DNA of 64,000 nucleotides, taken from Psychromarinibacter sp048262455 (lineage in GTDB: Bacteria; Pseudomonadota; Alphaproteobacteria; Rhodobacterales; Rhodobacteraceae). The first letter of the stretch is position 1; each line of letters begins with the position of its first letter. The position numbers and the translations under genes are program-made. The stretch is taken from the NCBI GenBank assembly GCA_048262455.1, contig JBLXFD010000014.1:39877-103876 (forward strand), written 5' to 3'. This document shows positions 39,931-48,325 of the stretch, piece after piece. The notes under the pieces are model-generated. The model searched no databases. It was not told the origin of the DNA and worked only from the letters and a program-made list of their open reading frames with translations.

Positions 39931-41007
39931 TCAGCGGAAGTGCTTGGACAGCTTCAGCCCCTGGCCTTGGTAGTTGGAGGCGATACCGGTCCCGTAAAGC
40001 TGGCGCGGCGGCTCTGTCATTCGTTCGTAGACCAGCCGCCCCACCACCTGCCCGTGCTCCAGCACGAAGGGCGCCTCGTGGCAGCGCATCTCCAGCACCC
40101 CGCGCGACCCCGCACCCCCCGCCGCGCCATGGCCGAAACCGGGATCGAAGAAGCCCGCGTAATGCACCCGGAACTCTCCCACCATCGCCATGTAGGGGAC
40201 CATCTCGGCGGCGTATTCCGGCGGGATGTGCACCGCCTCGCGGCTGACGAGGATGTAGAAGGCGCCGGGGTCAAGGATGATGCGCCCCTCGGTGGTGCGG
40301 ATCTCCTCCCAGTAATCCGCCGGGTCGTAGCCGCCGACCCGGTCCAGGTCCACCACCCCGGCATGGGGCTTGGCCCGGTAGCCCACGAGGTCGGTGTCCC
40401 GCGGCCGCAGGTCGACAGAGAACCCCAGCCCGCCGCTGATCACCGCGGTCCCGTCCACCAGTGTCTGCGCCTCGTGCAGCGCGCGCAGCTCGTCATCCTC
40501 CAGCACCGACTTGCCCGAACGGAACCGCAGCTGGTTCAGCCGCATGCCTGGCCGCACCAGCACCGAGAAGGAGCGCGGGCAGATCTCTGCGTACAGCGGC
40601 CCGTCATAGCCCGCGCCGATCCGGTCGAATTCCGTGCCGCCGTCGGTGATGGTGCGGGTCAGCAGGTCCAGCCGTCCGGTGGAACTTTTCGCGTTCGCCG
40701 CCGCCTCCAGCCCTTCCGGCAGGGCCAGCCGCTCCATCAGCGGCACCACGTAGACGCAGCCCTTTTCCAGCACCGCGCCGCCGGCCAGGTCGACTCGGTG
40801 CATCTCGAACTGCGCCAGCCGGTCCGAGACCTTGGCGCCGTGCCCGGCCAGGAACGAGGCGCGCACGCGGTAGGCCACGGTGCCAAGCCGCAGGTCGAGC
40901 GATGCAGGCTGGATCTGGGCGGGAAGGACGGGCGAATCGGCCTGGATTGCGCCCCCGGCGATCAGCGCCTCGATCTGCTGGCTCGCAAGAACGCCCCTGC
41001 CGGTCAT
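39931..41007 (-). CDS. dcd: 2'-deoxycytidine 5'-triphosphate deaminase
   Basis: This enzyme deaminates dCTP to dUTP for thymidylate synthesis. At 358 residues it is the long type with two dUTPase-like halves known from alphaproteobacteria, rather than the usual roughly 190 residues. Landmarks are LPAQIQPASLDLRLGTVAYR, ANAKSSTGRLDLLTRTITDG, and, in the second half, VGEFRVHYAGFFDPGFGHG. It starts at ATG 41005-41007 with GGACGGGGCG upstream. It lies downstream of tRNA-Pro on the same strand and converges on the diguanylate cyclase gene. Confidence 0.94.
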   Translation of the reverse strand: MTGRGVLASQQIEALIAGGAIQADSPVLPAQIQPASLDLRLGTVAYRVRASFLAGHGAKVSDRLAQFEMHRVDLAGGAVLEKGCVYVVPLMERLALPEGLEAAANAKSSTGRLDLLTRTITDGGTEFDRIGAGYDGPLYAEICPRSFSVLVRPGMRLNQLRFRSGKSVLEDDELRALHEAQTLVDGTAVISGGLGFSVDLRPRDTDLVGYRAKPHAGVVDLDRVGGYDPADYWEEIRTTEGRIILDPGAFYILVSREAVHIPPEYAAEMVPYMAMVGEFRVHYAGFFDPGFGHGAAGGAGSRGVLEMRCHEAPFVLEHGQVVGRLVYERMTEPPRQLYGTGIASNYQGQGLKLSKHFR

Positions 41008-41028
41008 CGCCCCGTCCGATACGACAAC

Positions 41029-41048
41029 GCCCGCGGAAGGCCGCGGGC
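41029..41048 (-). terminator. GC hairpin after tRNA-Pro
   Basis: A perfect 8-bp stem (GCCCGCGG / CCGCGGGC) with a 4-nt loop begins 12 nt beyond the tRNA 3' end. It is followed by GTTGTCGT, a weak T-tract, so it may end tRNA transcription or only mark processing before dcd. Confidence 0.45.
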
Positions 41049-41059
41049 GGAGTGGTTTA

Positions 41060-41136
41060 TGGTCGGGCTAGCAGGACTTGAACCTGCGACCTTCCGTCCC
41101 CCAGACGGACGCGCTACCAGACTGCGCCATAGCCCG
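41060..41136 (-). tRNA. tRNA-Pro (GGG anticodon)
   Basis: This 77-nt cloverleaf has an acceptor stem CGGGCTA/TAGCCCG, a D-arm with GTCTGGTAGC, an anticodon stem TCCGT/ACGGA around loop CTGGGGG (anticodon GGG), T-arm GCAGG-TTCAAGT-CCTGC, and an encoded CCA end. It reads CCC proline codons. The MerR-like gene lies upstream on the same strand. Confidence 0.97.
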
Positions 41137-41191
41137 ACGCGAGGCCCTACATACCCATTCTGGCGCGCGGGGCAAGGGCCGAAAACGCCGA

Positions 41192-42367
41192 TCAGCCGCC
41201 TGCGCCCCGCGCCGGCGCTTCCATCCGCTCTCGCAGCGCCGCCAGCCGCGCGTGCAGCGGCGCCAATGCGGCGGGATCGGCGGGCCGGGCGCCTTCGCGC
41301 AGGCGGCGCAGCACGATTTCGGCGGCGGTGGGACCCTCGGTGGCGGCCGCAGGCGACTGGCCGGCAGGTGCGGAGGGCTGCAGCCGTGCCGCGTCGTAGG
41401 GTTGTTGCGGCACGGGCTGGTCCGGCCGGGGCGACGGCTCTGCGGCGGGTTCTGGGTGGAACTGCGGTTCCGGCGTGGGTTCGGGGGCCGGTGAGTGGTC
41501 TTGCTGGGGGTCCTCGGTGGCGGCGGCCTCCGACGCGGGAGCGTCCTCTTCGACGAAGGCATTGGGAGCCTCAGGCGCATCCTGCGGGGCAGGGGCTGCC
41601 GGCGGGGCCGGTTGTTCGGACGTCTCCGGAGTGTCCTCGGACCACTTTTCATCCGCTTCAGCCGGCGCTTCCGCAGCCTCGTCGGAGAGTGCGTACTCTT
41701 CCCGCGACTCAATCTCTTCCACCGACGGCGCAGGCGGCTCGGGCGGGTCTTCGACGTCCGGGGGCGTGCTTCCGAGCCTGGCGAAGGGGTTGTAGATACC
41801 GGCGTGCTGGTCCGGCGGCAGGGGGCTGGGCGCGGATCGCGAGGAGGCGGGTGTGTCGGCGGCAGGCTGTTCCACCGCGGCGGGTTCGTCCTCGGTCTCG
41901 GCTTCAGCCGAAACATCCTGCGCTGCCGCATCCGGCCGGGGCGTCGCCGCAACGGCGTCCTCCGCCCCGCGTCCACCGTTCGACACCTGCGCCCGCAGCG
42001 GCTTGCGCCATTCCGGGCGCATGCTCACCACCTCGCCGGCCAGCGCCTCGGGTTCCACGTTCTGGGCAAAGCCCGCTTCCTGCGGGGCGCCGTCGATCGG
42101 CTGGGACAGGCCCGCCACGTGGCGCACGCCCTGTTCGCGCAGGATCTTCTGCACCCCCCGGATCGTCAGGCCATCATCATGCAACAGCTTCTTGATCCCG
42201 CCCAGCAGCTCCATGTCGGCCGGCCGGTAGTACCGCCGCCCGCCGGCGCGCTTAACCGGCTTGATCTGGGTAAAGCGGCTTTCCCAAAACCGCAGCACAT
42301 GGGTGGGCGTGCCGAGCCAGTCGGCCACCTCGCTGATCGTGCGGAAGGCGTCGCGCGACTTGTCCAT
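41192..42367 (-). CDS. MerR family transcriptional regulator with long disordered tail
   Basis: This 391-residue protein has a MerR-type winged helix in residues 8-80: FRTISEVADWLGTPTHVLRF, then AGGRRYYRPADMELLGGIKK. A tail of roughly 250 residues follows, very rich in Pro, Glu and Ala and probably disordered. A short conserved-looking helix ends it (AAEIVLRRLREGARPADPAA). The usual MerR ligand cysteines are absent. It lies 12 nt downstream of ihfA, an arrangement common in alphaproteobacteria, and may share its transcript. Target unknown. Confidence 0.9.
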   Translation of the reverse strand: MDKSRDAFRTISEVADWLGTPTHVLRFWESRFTQIKPVKRAGGRRYYRPADMELLGGIKKLLHDDGLTIRGVQKILREQGVRHVAGLSQPIDGAPQEAGFAQNVEPEALAGEVVSMRPEWRKPLRAQVSNGGRGAEDAVAATPRPDAAAQDVSAEAETEDEPAAVEQPAADTPASSRSAPSPLPPDQHAGIYNPFARLGSTPPDVEDPPEPPAPSVEEIESREEYALSDEAAEAPAEADEKWSEDTPETSEQPAPPAAPAPQDAPEAPNAFVEEDAPASEAAATEDPQQDHSPAPEPTPEPQFHPEPAAEPSPRPDQPVPQQPYDAARLQPSAPAGQSPAAATEGPTAAEIVLRRLREGARPADPAALAPLHARLAALRERMEAPARGAGG

Positions 42368-42379
42368 ACCGAGGCGACC

Positions 42380-42679
42380 CTAGCGCTTGTTGCCCGCGGC
42401 CACACGGTCCTTCATCAGATGCGAGGGGCGGAAGGTCAGCACCCTGCGGGGCAGGATCGGCACTTCCTCGCCGGTCTTGGGATTGCGGCCGACGCGGGCC
42501 GCCTTCTCGCGGACCGAGAAGGTGCCGAAGGACGAGATCTTCACCGTCTCTCCCCGCACCAGCGCGTCGGACATGTGATTCAGCACCGATTCCACAAGCT
42601 GTGCGGACTCGTTCCGACTAAGACCGACTTCGCGGAAAACCGCCTCGCTCAGGTCCATGCGAGTCAATGTCGTGCTCAT
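42380..42679 (-). CDS. ihfA: Integration host factor subunit alpha
   Basis: IhfA pairs with IhfB to bend DNA sharply at specific sites. The 99-residue protein has LTRMDLSEAVFREVGLSRNE, VKISSFGTFSVREKAARVGR and the conserved arm GRNPKTGEEVPILPRRVLTF. The ATG at 42677-42679 follows GGGGAAG; the ATG four codons upstream would be non-standard. It lies 97 nt downstream of fabH. Confidence 0.96.
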   Translation of the reverse strand: MSTTLTRMDLSEAVFREVGLSRNESAQLVESVLNHMSDALVRGETVKISSFGTFSVREKAARVGRNPKTGEEVPILPRRVLTFRPSHLMKDRVAAGNKR

Positions 42680-42776
42680 GCGCTTCCCCATCGCTTTCGC
42701 GTGAACCTTAAGGCGGGGGAAATTTCAAAGTCAACATCGCGACTTGCGCGATCACCTTGATACAGCGGTTTATTGG

Positions 42777-43748
42777 CTACCAGCGCAGGACCACGGCGCC
42801 CCAGGCGAGGCCGCCACCGATCGCCTCGGTGACGATCAGGTCGCCCGGCTTGATTTGTCCACGCGCCGCGCCCACCGACAGCGCCAGCGGGATCGAGGCG
42901 GCGGAGGTATTGCCGTGATCCTGCACCGTTACCACCACCCGGTCCATCGACAGGCCCAGCTTCTGCGCCGTGGCCTTGATGATCCGCAGGTTGGCCTGGT
43001 GGGGCACGATCCAGTCGATGTCGGCGTCGGTCAGCCCGGCGCGGGCCAGCGCGGCCTCGGCGGTGCTGGCCAGCTTTTCCACGGCGTGGCGGAAGACCTC
43101 CTTGCCCTGCATCCGCAGGTAGCCGGTCTCGCGGGTCGACACGCCCCCGTCGACGTAAAGCAGCTCCCGGTGCCGGCCGTCGGAATTGAGATCCACCGAC
43201 AGGATGCCCCGGTCCTGGGGGGTGCCGTCGCTTTCCGTCGCCTCCAGCACCAGCGCGCCCGCGCCGTCGCCGAAGAGCACGCAGGTCGACCGGTCGGTCC
43301 AGTCCATGATGCGGCTGAAGGTCTCGGCCCCGATCACCAGCACCCGGTCGGCCTGGCCCGAGACGATCATCGAATGGGCGTTCGACAGCGCGTAGACGAA
43401 GCCCGCGCAGACCGCCTGCAGGTCGTAGGCGAAGCCGCGGGTCATGCCCAGTTCCGCCTGCACCATGGTGGCGGCGGAGGGAAAGGTGAAATCGGCGGTG
43501 GAGGTGGCCAGCACGATGGCGTCGATGTCGTCGGGCTGCATCCCCGCGTTGTCCAGCGCCGCGCGGGCCGCGCGCACCGCGAGGTCCGAGGTGGTCTGCC
43601 CCTCGGCGGCGAAGTGCCGCCGTTCGATGCCGGAACGGGCGCGGATCCACTCGTCGGTGGTCTCCAGCGTCTTTTCGAATTCCGAATTGGGGACCACGCG
43701 GTCGGGCAGGTAGTGCCCGACACCACGGACGACGGCGCGTTTTATCAT
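42777..43748 (-). CDS. fabH: 3-oxoacyl-[acyl-carrier-protein] synthase III
   Basis: FabH condenses acetyl-CoA with malonyl-ACP to start fatty-acid chains. The 323-residue protein has the catalytic triad Cys114 (AVCAGFVYAL), His250 (VPHQANLRI) and Asn280 (DHGNTSAAS), and the C-terminal GGGLAWGAVVLRW. It overlaps plsX by 4 nt (ATGA). The rpmF-plsX-fabH order is the common lipid-synthesis cluster. Confidence 0.97.
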   Translation of the reverse strand: MIKRAVVRGVGHYLPDRVVPNSEFEKTLETTDEWIRARSGIERRHFAAEGQTTSDLAVRAARAALDNAGMQPDDIDAIVLATSTADFTFPSAATMVQAELGMTRGFAYDLQAVCAGFVYALSNAHSMIVSGQADRVLVIGAETFSRIMDWTDRSTCVLFGDGAGALVLEATESDGTPQDRGILSVDLNSDGRHRELLYVDGGVSTRETGYLRMQGKEVFRHAVEKLASTAEAALARAGLTDADIDWIVPHQANLRIIKATAQKLGLSMDRVVVTVQDHGNTSAASIPLALSVGAARGQIKPGDLIVTEAIGGGLAWGAVVLRW

Positions 43749-44860
43749 TGTTGTTTACCGGGGCCGGCTTCCTTGCTCGGGCCAGCATGGCCCGGCAGGG
43801 CCGCGGATGCAACCCGCGCGGCAAGCCGCTCGTTGAAGTTGGAATCCGACAGCCGGAACGCCAGCTTGATCGCCGCCGAGACCCCGGTGTCATCGGCCGA
43901 ACCGTGGCTTTTCACCACCGTGCCGTTCAGCCCCAGGAACACCCCGCCGTTGACCCGGCGCGGGTCGATCCGCTTGGACAGCCGCCGCAGCGAGGTCATG
44001 GACAGCAGCGCCGCCACCCGCGACAGGGGCGTGGCCCCGAAGGCCTGGCGCAGGAAATCGCGGGTCAGGGTCGCGGTGCCCTCGCCGGTCTTCAGCGCCA
44101 CGTTGCCGGTGAACCCGTCGGTGACCACCACGTCCACCCGGTCCGAGGGGATGTCGCTGCCCTCGACGAAGCCGATGTAGGTATAGCCGCCCAGTTCCTC
44201 CGCCTCGGCCAGCATGTCGCCGGCCACCTTCAGCTCTGCGCGGCCCTTGTGGTCCTCGGTGCCGACGTTCAGCAGGCCGATGCGCGGCCGCTCCAGCCCC
44301 AGCCCGTTGCGGGCGTAGGAGGCGCCCATGAAGGCGTATTGCAGCAGGTCATGCTCGTCCGCGCGGATGTCCGCGCCCACGTCCAGCATCACGTTGAAGC
44401 CGCCGGGATTGCGCGAGGGCCAGAGGCAGGCGATGGCCGGGCGGTTCACGCCCTCCAGCTTGCGCAGCCGCACCATGGACAGGGCCATCAGCGCGCCGGT
44501 GTTGCCGCAGGACACGCAGGCCCCGGCCTCGCGCGCCCGCACCGCCTCGATCGCCGACCACATGGAGGTGCCCTTGCCGTGACGCATCACGTGGCTGGGC
44601 TTGTCCTTCATGGTGACGACGGCGTCGCAATCGCGGATCTCGCAGCGCGCCTTCAGCGCCGGCCGCTTGTCCAGCAGCGGCGCGAGTTCCGAGGCGCGGC
44701 CATGCAGCAGGAACCCGATCTGCGGGTTCTTGCGTGCCGAAAGGTCGCAGCCGGCCACCACCGTGGCCGGGCCAAGATCGCCGCCCATGGCGTCGACCGA
44801 AATCACGTGACGGGGGGCGTCTGCACCCCCGAGGGGCATCCGGGTATCGCTGGTTCCCAT
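43745..44860 (-). CDS. plsX: Phosphate acyltransferase PlsX
   Basis: PlsX converts acyl-ACP to acyl-phosphate for PlsY in phospholipid synthesis. The 371-residue protein has ISVDAMGGDLGPATVVAGCD, GACVSCGNTGALMALSMVRL, and VTDGFTGNVALKTGEG. The start is the ATG at 44858-44860 (GGGCGG upstream); an internal ATG seven codons later is possible. It follows rpmF after 16 nt. Confidence 0.96.
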   Translation of the reverse strand: MGTSDTRMPLGGADAPRHVISVDAMGGDLGPATVVAGCDLSARKNPQIGFLLHGRASELAPLLDKRPALKARCEIRDCDAVVTMKDKPSHVMRHGKGTSMWSAIEAVRAREAGACVSCGNTGALMALSMVRLRKLEGVNRPAIACLWPSRNPGGFNVMLDVGADIRADEHDLLQYAFMGASYARNGLGLERPRIGLLNVGTEDHKGRAELKVAGDMLAEAEELGGYTYIGFVEGSDIPSDRVDVVVTDGFTGNVALKTGEGTATLTRDFLRQAFGATPLSRVAALLSMTSLRRLSKRIDPRRVNGGVFLGLNGTVVKSHGSADDTGVSAAIKLAFRLSDSNFNERLAARVASAALPGHAGPSKEAGPGKQQ

Positions 44861-44876
44861 CCGCCCGCGCGCCGGA

Positions 44877-45083
44877 TCAGGCCGCGTCTTCGTCCAGCTC
44901 GACGTCGTCGGCCTGTGCGACGACCTCGCGGTCAGCGTAATGACCGCAGGAGGGGCAGACGTGGTGCGGGCGCTTCAACTCGCCGCAGTTCGAACACTCG
45001 TTCGGGTTCGAACCCGACAGAGAGTCGTGGCTGCGACGCATGTTGCGGCGCGATTTCGTGACTTTGTTCTGAGGGACAGCCAT
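44877..45083 (-). CDS. rpmF: 50S ribosomal protein L32
   Basis: This 68-residue protein is a standard L32: MAVPQNKVTKSRRNMRRSHD at the N-terminus, then the four-cysteine zinc-ribbon pattern CSNCGELKRPHHVCPSCGHY, and an acidic tail. It opens the rpmF-plsX-fabH-ihfA-merR run on the minus strand. Confidence 0.97.
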   Translation of the reverse strand: MAVPQNKVTKSRRNMRRSHDSLSGSNPNECSNCGELKRPHHVCPSCGHYADREVVAQADDVELDEDAA

Positions 45084-45475
45084 GTCTCAACCTCGGATTT
45101 CGGAGGGCCTGTCGCCCAGGTGGATGTGATGCGGCACCGGGGGGCGCTGCCCCTTGGCCCGGAATGTCGGCGAGGGCCGGAACATACTGTGATTCCGTGC
45201 CCGTGCAAGCGCATTCTCTATGGCCTTTGCGCGCAGGCGGCAACCCCCGGGCGGCGGCTGCGCCAAACCCGGCCGGCGGCGAAAATTCTTGACGCGGCGG
45301 GGGGCTTGCCGCGAGCATGGCGGCGTGTCCCCCGGCGGCACAGCGGCGGCCAGCGCCGCGGCGCGCCGGTGGTCCAGGGCAGAACCGCAGGCAGGGATCT
45401 TGCCGATCCTTCGAATCCGGTCGGGCAGGGCGCGCGCAGCGCCGGTGCCGCAACTCGGACAGAAGGAGGAGACCC
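45084..45475. other. Divergent intergenic region between rpmF and the EF-G-like gene
   Basis: This 392-nt gap must hold promoters for both neighbours. A likely rpmF promoter is annotated separately. For the plus strand, TTGACG at 45289-45294 is a possible -35 but no convincing -10 follows. In several relatives a DUF177 gene precedes rpmF; none is present here, and ORFs crossing this region look like GC shadows. Confidence 0.5.
45181..45208 (-). promoter_or_regulatory. Likely promoter of the rpmF-plsX-fabH transcript
   Basis: Reading leftward, TTGCAC (45203-45208) and TATGTT (45181-45186) are 16 nt apart, about 98 nt upstream of the rpmF ATG. Both hexamers match four or more positions of the housekeeping consensus. 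Confidence 0.5.
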
Positions 45476-47404
45476 ATGCGTTGCTTCACGGTCCTCGGAC
45501 CCGCGCAATCGGGCAAGACCACATTGGTACAGGCGCTCGCGGGGCTGGAAGGGCGCTGCGACGAGACGCGGTTCTCGGACCGGCTTGCGGTCTGCGCCTT
45601 CGACTACCTCGGCGAGGCCTGGGGCGCCTTCGACATCGCGGGGGGCACCGACAACTTCGGTGCGGCGGGCCACGCGTTGGCCGCCTCGGACCACGCGGTG
45701 CTTTGCGTGCCGCCGGACCCGGAGGCCGCGCCGCAGGTGGCGCCCTACCTGCGGCTGGTGGAGGCCTCGGGCGTGCCCTGCACCCTGTTCGTCAACCGGA
45801 TGGACGGGTTCACCGGCCGGGTGCGCGACACGGTGGCGGCGCTGCAGGGGTATGCCGCGCACCTTCTGGTGCTGCGGCAGGTGCCGATCCGCGAGGGCGG
45901 CGCGGTGCGCGGCGCCGTCGACCTGATATCCGAGCGGGCGTGGGAGTACCGCGAGGGCGCCGTGTCCGCGCTGGTGGAGATCCCCGAGGGGGTGCGCGGG
46001 CGCGAGCAGGAGGCCCGCACCGAATTGCTGGAGCATCTGGCGGACCACGACGACGCCCTGCTGGAGCAGCTGATCGAGGAACGGGTGCCGGCGCCGGAGC
46101 ATGTCTTCTCGCTGCTGGCCGAGATGCACAAGCAGAACCAGGTGGTGCCGGTGCTGCTGGGCGCGGCCGAGCGGCGCAACGGCGTGAACCGCCTGATGAA
46201 GGAGCTGCGCCACGAATCGGCCGGGCCCGAGGCGGCGGCGATGCGGCTGAAGGCGCCGGCGGATGCGGTGGTGGCGGTCTACGGCGACAGCCGCAAGCAC
46301 GTGGGCAAGTCGGTGCTGCTGCGGGCGCTGGGGGGCGGGCTGTCGCAGGGCCAGGCGCTTGGCGGCGGCGCGCTGGGGGCGCTGGCGGCGCCGGGGGGCA
46401 AGCCCTCGGGGCCGGTGGAGGCCGGCGGGCTGGCGGTGGCGGTCAAGTCGGATCACCTCGATCCCGGCGGGGTCTGCACCGCCGAGGCGGCCTCGCGGTT
46501 GCCAGACTGGGCCTTCGGCCTGCCGCCGGTCTACCGCCGCCTGCTGGTGCCGGTGCGCGAGCGCGACGACGCCCGCCTCTCGGCGGCGTTGGCGCGGCTG
46601 GCCGCCATCGACCCCGGCCTGTCGCTGGAGCAGGACGTGGAAAGCGGCCACACCCTTGCCTGCCTGCAGGGCCCGATGCACCTGCGCCGGCTGACACGGG
46701 CGCTGCGCGAGGACTTCGACATCGAGGTCGAGGACCGCGCCCCGCGCCCCAGCTACCGCGAGACCATCAGCACGGGCACCGAGGTGCGCTACCGCCACCG
46801 CAAGCAGTCGGGCGGCGCCGGGCAGTTCGCCGACATCCAGATCACCCTGCGCCCTCAGCCGCGCGGGGCCGGGTTCGCCTTTGACGAGGCGGTGAAGGGC
46901 GGGGCGGTGCCGCGCAACTACATCCCCGCGGTGCAGGCCGGCTGCGAGGAGGCGCTGAAGGCGGGGCCGCTGGGCTTTCCGGTGATCGACGTGGCGGTGA
47001 CGCTGACCGACGGCAAGCACCACTCCGTGGACTCGTCGGACTTCGCCTTCCGCACCGCCGGGCTGATGGGAATGCGCGAGGCGCTGGCCGCCTGCCGCCC
47101 GGTGCTGCTGCAGCCGGTGGACGCGGTGCAGATCCATCTGCCCTCGGTCTACACGGGGGCGCTGGTGGCGCTGGTGTCCTCGCTGAAGGGCCAGGTCCTG
47201 GGATTCGACCCGCACCCCGGTTTCAAGGGCTGGGACCTGTTCCGCGCCCTGATCCCCGCGCCGGCGCACGAGGAGCTGTTCCAGTCGCTGGGCGGGCTGA
47301 CCCACGGGACGGGGTGGTACGAGAGCGGGTTCGATCATTACGAGGAGATCCATGGGCGCGAGGCGGAGCGGGTTCGGAGCGAGCGGGCGGAGGCGGTGGT
47401 TTGA
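45476..47404 (+). CDS. EF-G-like translational GTPase with degenerate G motifs
   Basis: This 642-residue protein follows the EF-G plan but is shorter than the usual roughly 700 residues. The P-loop is GPAQSGKTT (8-16), G3 is DIAGG (53-57) where EF-G has DTPGH, and G4 is NRMD (107-110). The histidine that positions water for GTP hydrolysis is thus missing. Later EF-G-type domains are present, including SYRETISTGTEVRYRHRKQS and VIDVAVTLTDGKHHSVDSSD. The ATG at 45476 has AAGGAGGAG upstream. Paralogues of this kind occur in alphaproteobacteria beside the normal fusA; function is unknown. Confidence 0.88.
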   Translation: MRCFTVLGPAQSGKTTLVQALAGLEGRCDETRFSDRLAVCAFDYLGEAWGAFDIAGGTDNFGAAGHALAASDHAVLCVPPDPEAAPQVAPYLRLVEASGVPCTLFVNRMDGFTGRVRDTVAALQGYAAHLLVLRQVPIREGGAVRGAVDLISERAWEYREGAVSALVEIPEGVRGREQEARTELLEHLADHDDALLEQLIEERVPAPEHVFSLLAEMHKQNQVVPVLLGAAERRNGVNRLMKELRHESAGPEAAAMRLKAPADAVVAVYGDSRKHVGKSVLLRALGGGLSQGQALGGGALGALAAPGGKPSGPVEAGGLAVAVKSDHLDPGGVCTAEAASRLPDWAFGLPPVYRRLLVPVRERDDARLSAALARLAAIDPGLSLEQDVESGHTLACLQGPMHLRRLTRALREDFDIEVEDRAPRPSYRETISTGTEVRYRHRKQSGGAGQFADIQITLRPQPRGAGFAFDEAVKGGAVPRNYIPAVQAGCEEALKAGPLGFPVIDVAVTLTDGKHHSVDSSDFAFRTAGLMGMREALAACRPVLLQPVDAVQIHLPSVYTGALVALVSSLKGQVLGFDPHPGFKGWDLFRALIPAPAHEELFQSLGGLTHGTGWYESGFDHYEEIHGREAERVRSERAEAVV

Positions 47405-47435
47405 GGGGGGCGGTGAGCATGGGCCGCGGGGGGGT

Positions 47436-47864
47436 GGCGGGCTGAAGCCCGCCCTACGGCTTTTGGGGGCGGTCATTCCATTCGGACCGTCTGACGTAAG
47501 CGGATAGGGCAGCGCCGGCCCGCGGGGTGGCGCAATCGCGCCGCCCCGGGGGGGCGGGTCGGCGCGGGCCGGTGTTTCACACCGGGCGGGAGGCTTGATC
47601 GGCGTGGTGCCAGAATGTTCGGGTTGAAGCCGGCCTTACGGTGTTTGGGGCCGTCATTCCTTTTGGCTTACCGTCTGACGTAAGCTTGTAGGGCAGCGCC
47701 GGCCCGCGGGGTGGCGCAGAAGCGCCGGTCGCCATTGTCGCGCCATTGGTCCGAGAGACAATGGCGACGGGGGGCGGGTCGGCGCTGCCCGGCGTAGACG
47801 CCGGGCGGTACGTTTGATCGGCGTGGTGCCAATAAAATGGTTGGCGGGCTGAAGCCCGCGCTAC
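47436..47864. repeat. Structured repeat array E (2 units, second family)
   Basis: Two units fill the gap between convergent genes, bounded by GGCGGGCTGAAGCCCGCC at 47436 and 47843 and a decayed copy at 47621. Shared blocks are CCGTCTGACGTAAGC, TAGGGCAGCGCCGGCCCGC, GGGCGGGTCGGCGC and TTGATCGGCGTGGTGCCA. One hairpin is CCGGTGT-TTC-ACACCGG in unit 1 (47569-47585) and CCCGGCGT-AG-ACGCCGGG in unit 2 (47788-47805), a compensated change. Unit 2 carries an extra 12-bp stem GTCGCCATTGTC/GACAATGGCGAC (47728-47768). The last trailer supplies the TAG stop of the Nudix gene. Confidence 0.85.
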
Positions 47865-48325
47865 GCCACCTTCAGCAGCTGCCGCAGCACCGGCTCTTTC
47901 TTGGGCTTCTTCTCCAGCCGCAGCAGCAGCTCGGCCAGTTCCGGCTCGTGCACCGCCTTGGCGGCGGATTTCGGCGTGAACCAGTGCCGCTTGCGCTGGC
48001 CGCGTTCCTTCCAGTTGCGCTTCAGCTTCTGGACCATCATCGGGTACAGCCGCACCCGGCAGCGCACCTTGGTGCCGTCGTCCAGCACCTTGTCGTAGTG
48101 GTAATCCCCCAGCGGCTCGCGCGACATGTGGCCCTTGGCGCCGGCTTCCTCCAGCGCCTCGATCTCGGCGGCGGCCCAGGGTTTCTTGCCGTCCATGGTC
48201 CAGCCCTTGGGCATCACCCAGCGCCCGCTGTCGCGGGAGGTGACCATCAGCACCGACAGCCGGCCCTTCTCGTCGCAGCGGATCGGCAGGGCGGCGATCT
48301 GTTTCAGGACCTCGCGCTTGCTCAT
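47861..48325 (-). CDS. Nudix hydrolase family protein
   Basis: This 154-residue protein has a Nudix-like core (LMVTSRDSGRWVMPKGWTMD, then AAAEIEALEEAGAKG), where the box keeps EALEEAG but lacks the usual Arg of the RE pair. Such proteins resemble alphaproteobacterial diphosphoinositol-polyphosphate-type Nudix enzymes; the substrate is unknown. The C-terminus is strongly basic (KPKKEPVLRQLLKVA). The ATG at 48323-48325 overlaps the transporter stop (ATGA). Its own stop lies in repeat E. Confidence 0.85.
   Translation of the reverse strand: MSKREVLKQIAALPIRCDEKGRLSVLMVTSRDSGRWVMPKGWTMDGKKPWAAAEIEALEEAGAKGHMSREPLGDYHYDKVLDDGTKVRCRVRLYPMMVQKLKRNWKERGQRKRHWFTPKSAAKAVHEPELAELLLRLEKKPKKEPVLRQLLKVA

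Noticed and set aside
44932..45522. A DUF177-like gene upstream of rpmF
   Set aside because: The frame is in the wrong register to rpmF, Pro/Arg-rich, and overlaps the start of the EF-G-like gene on the other strand.
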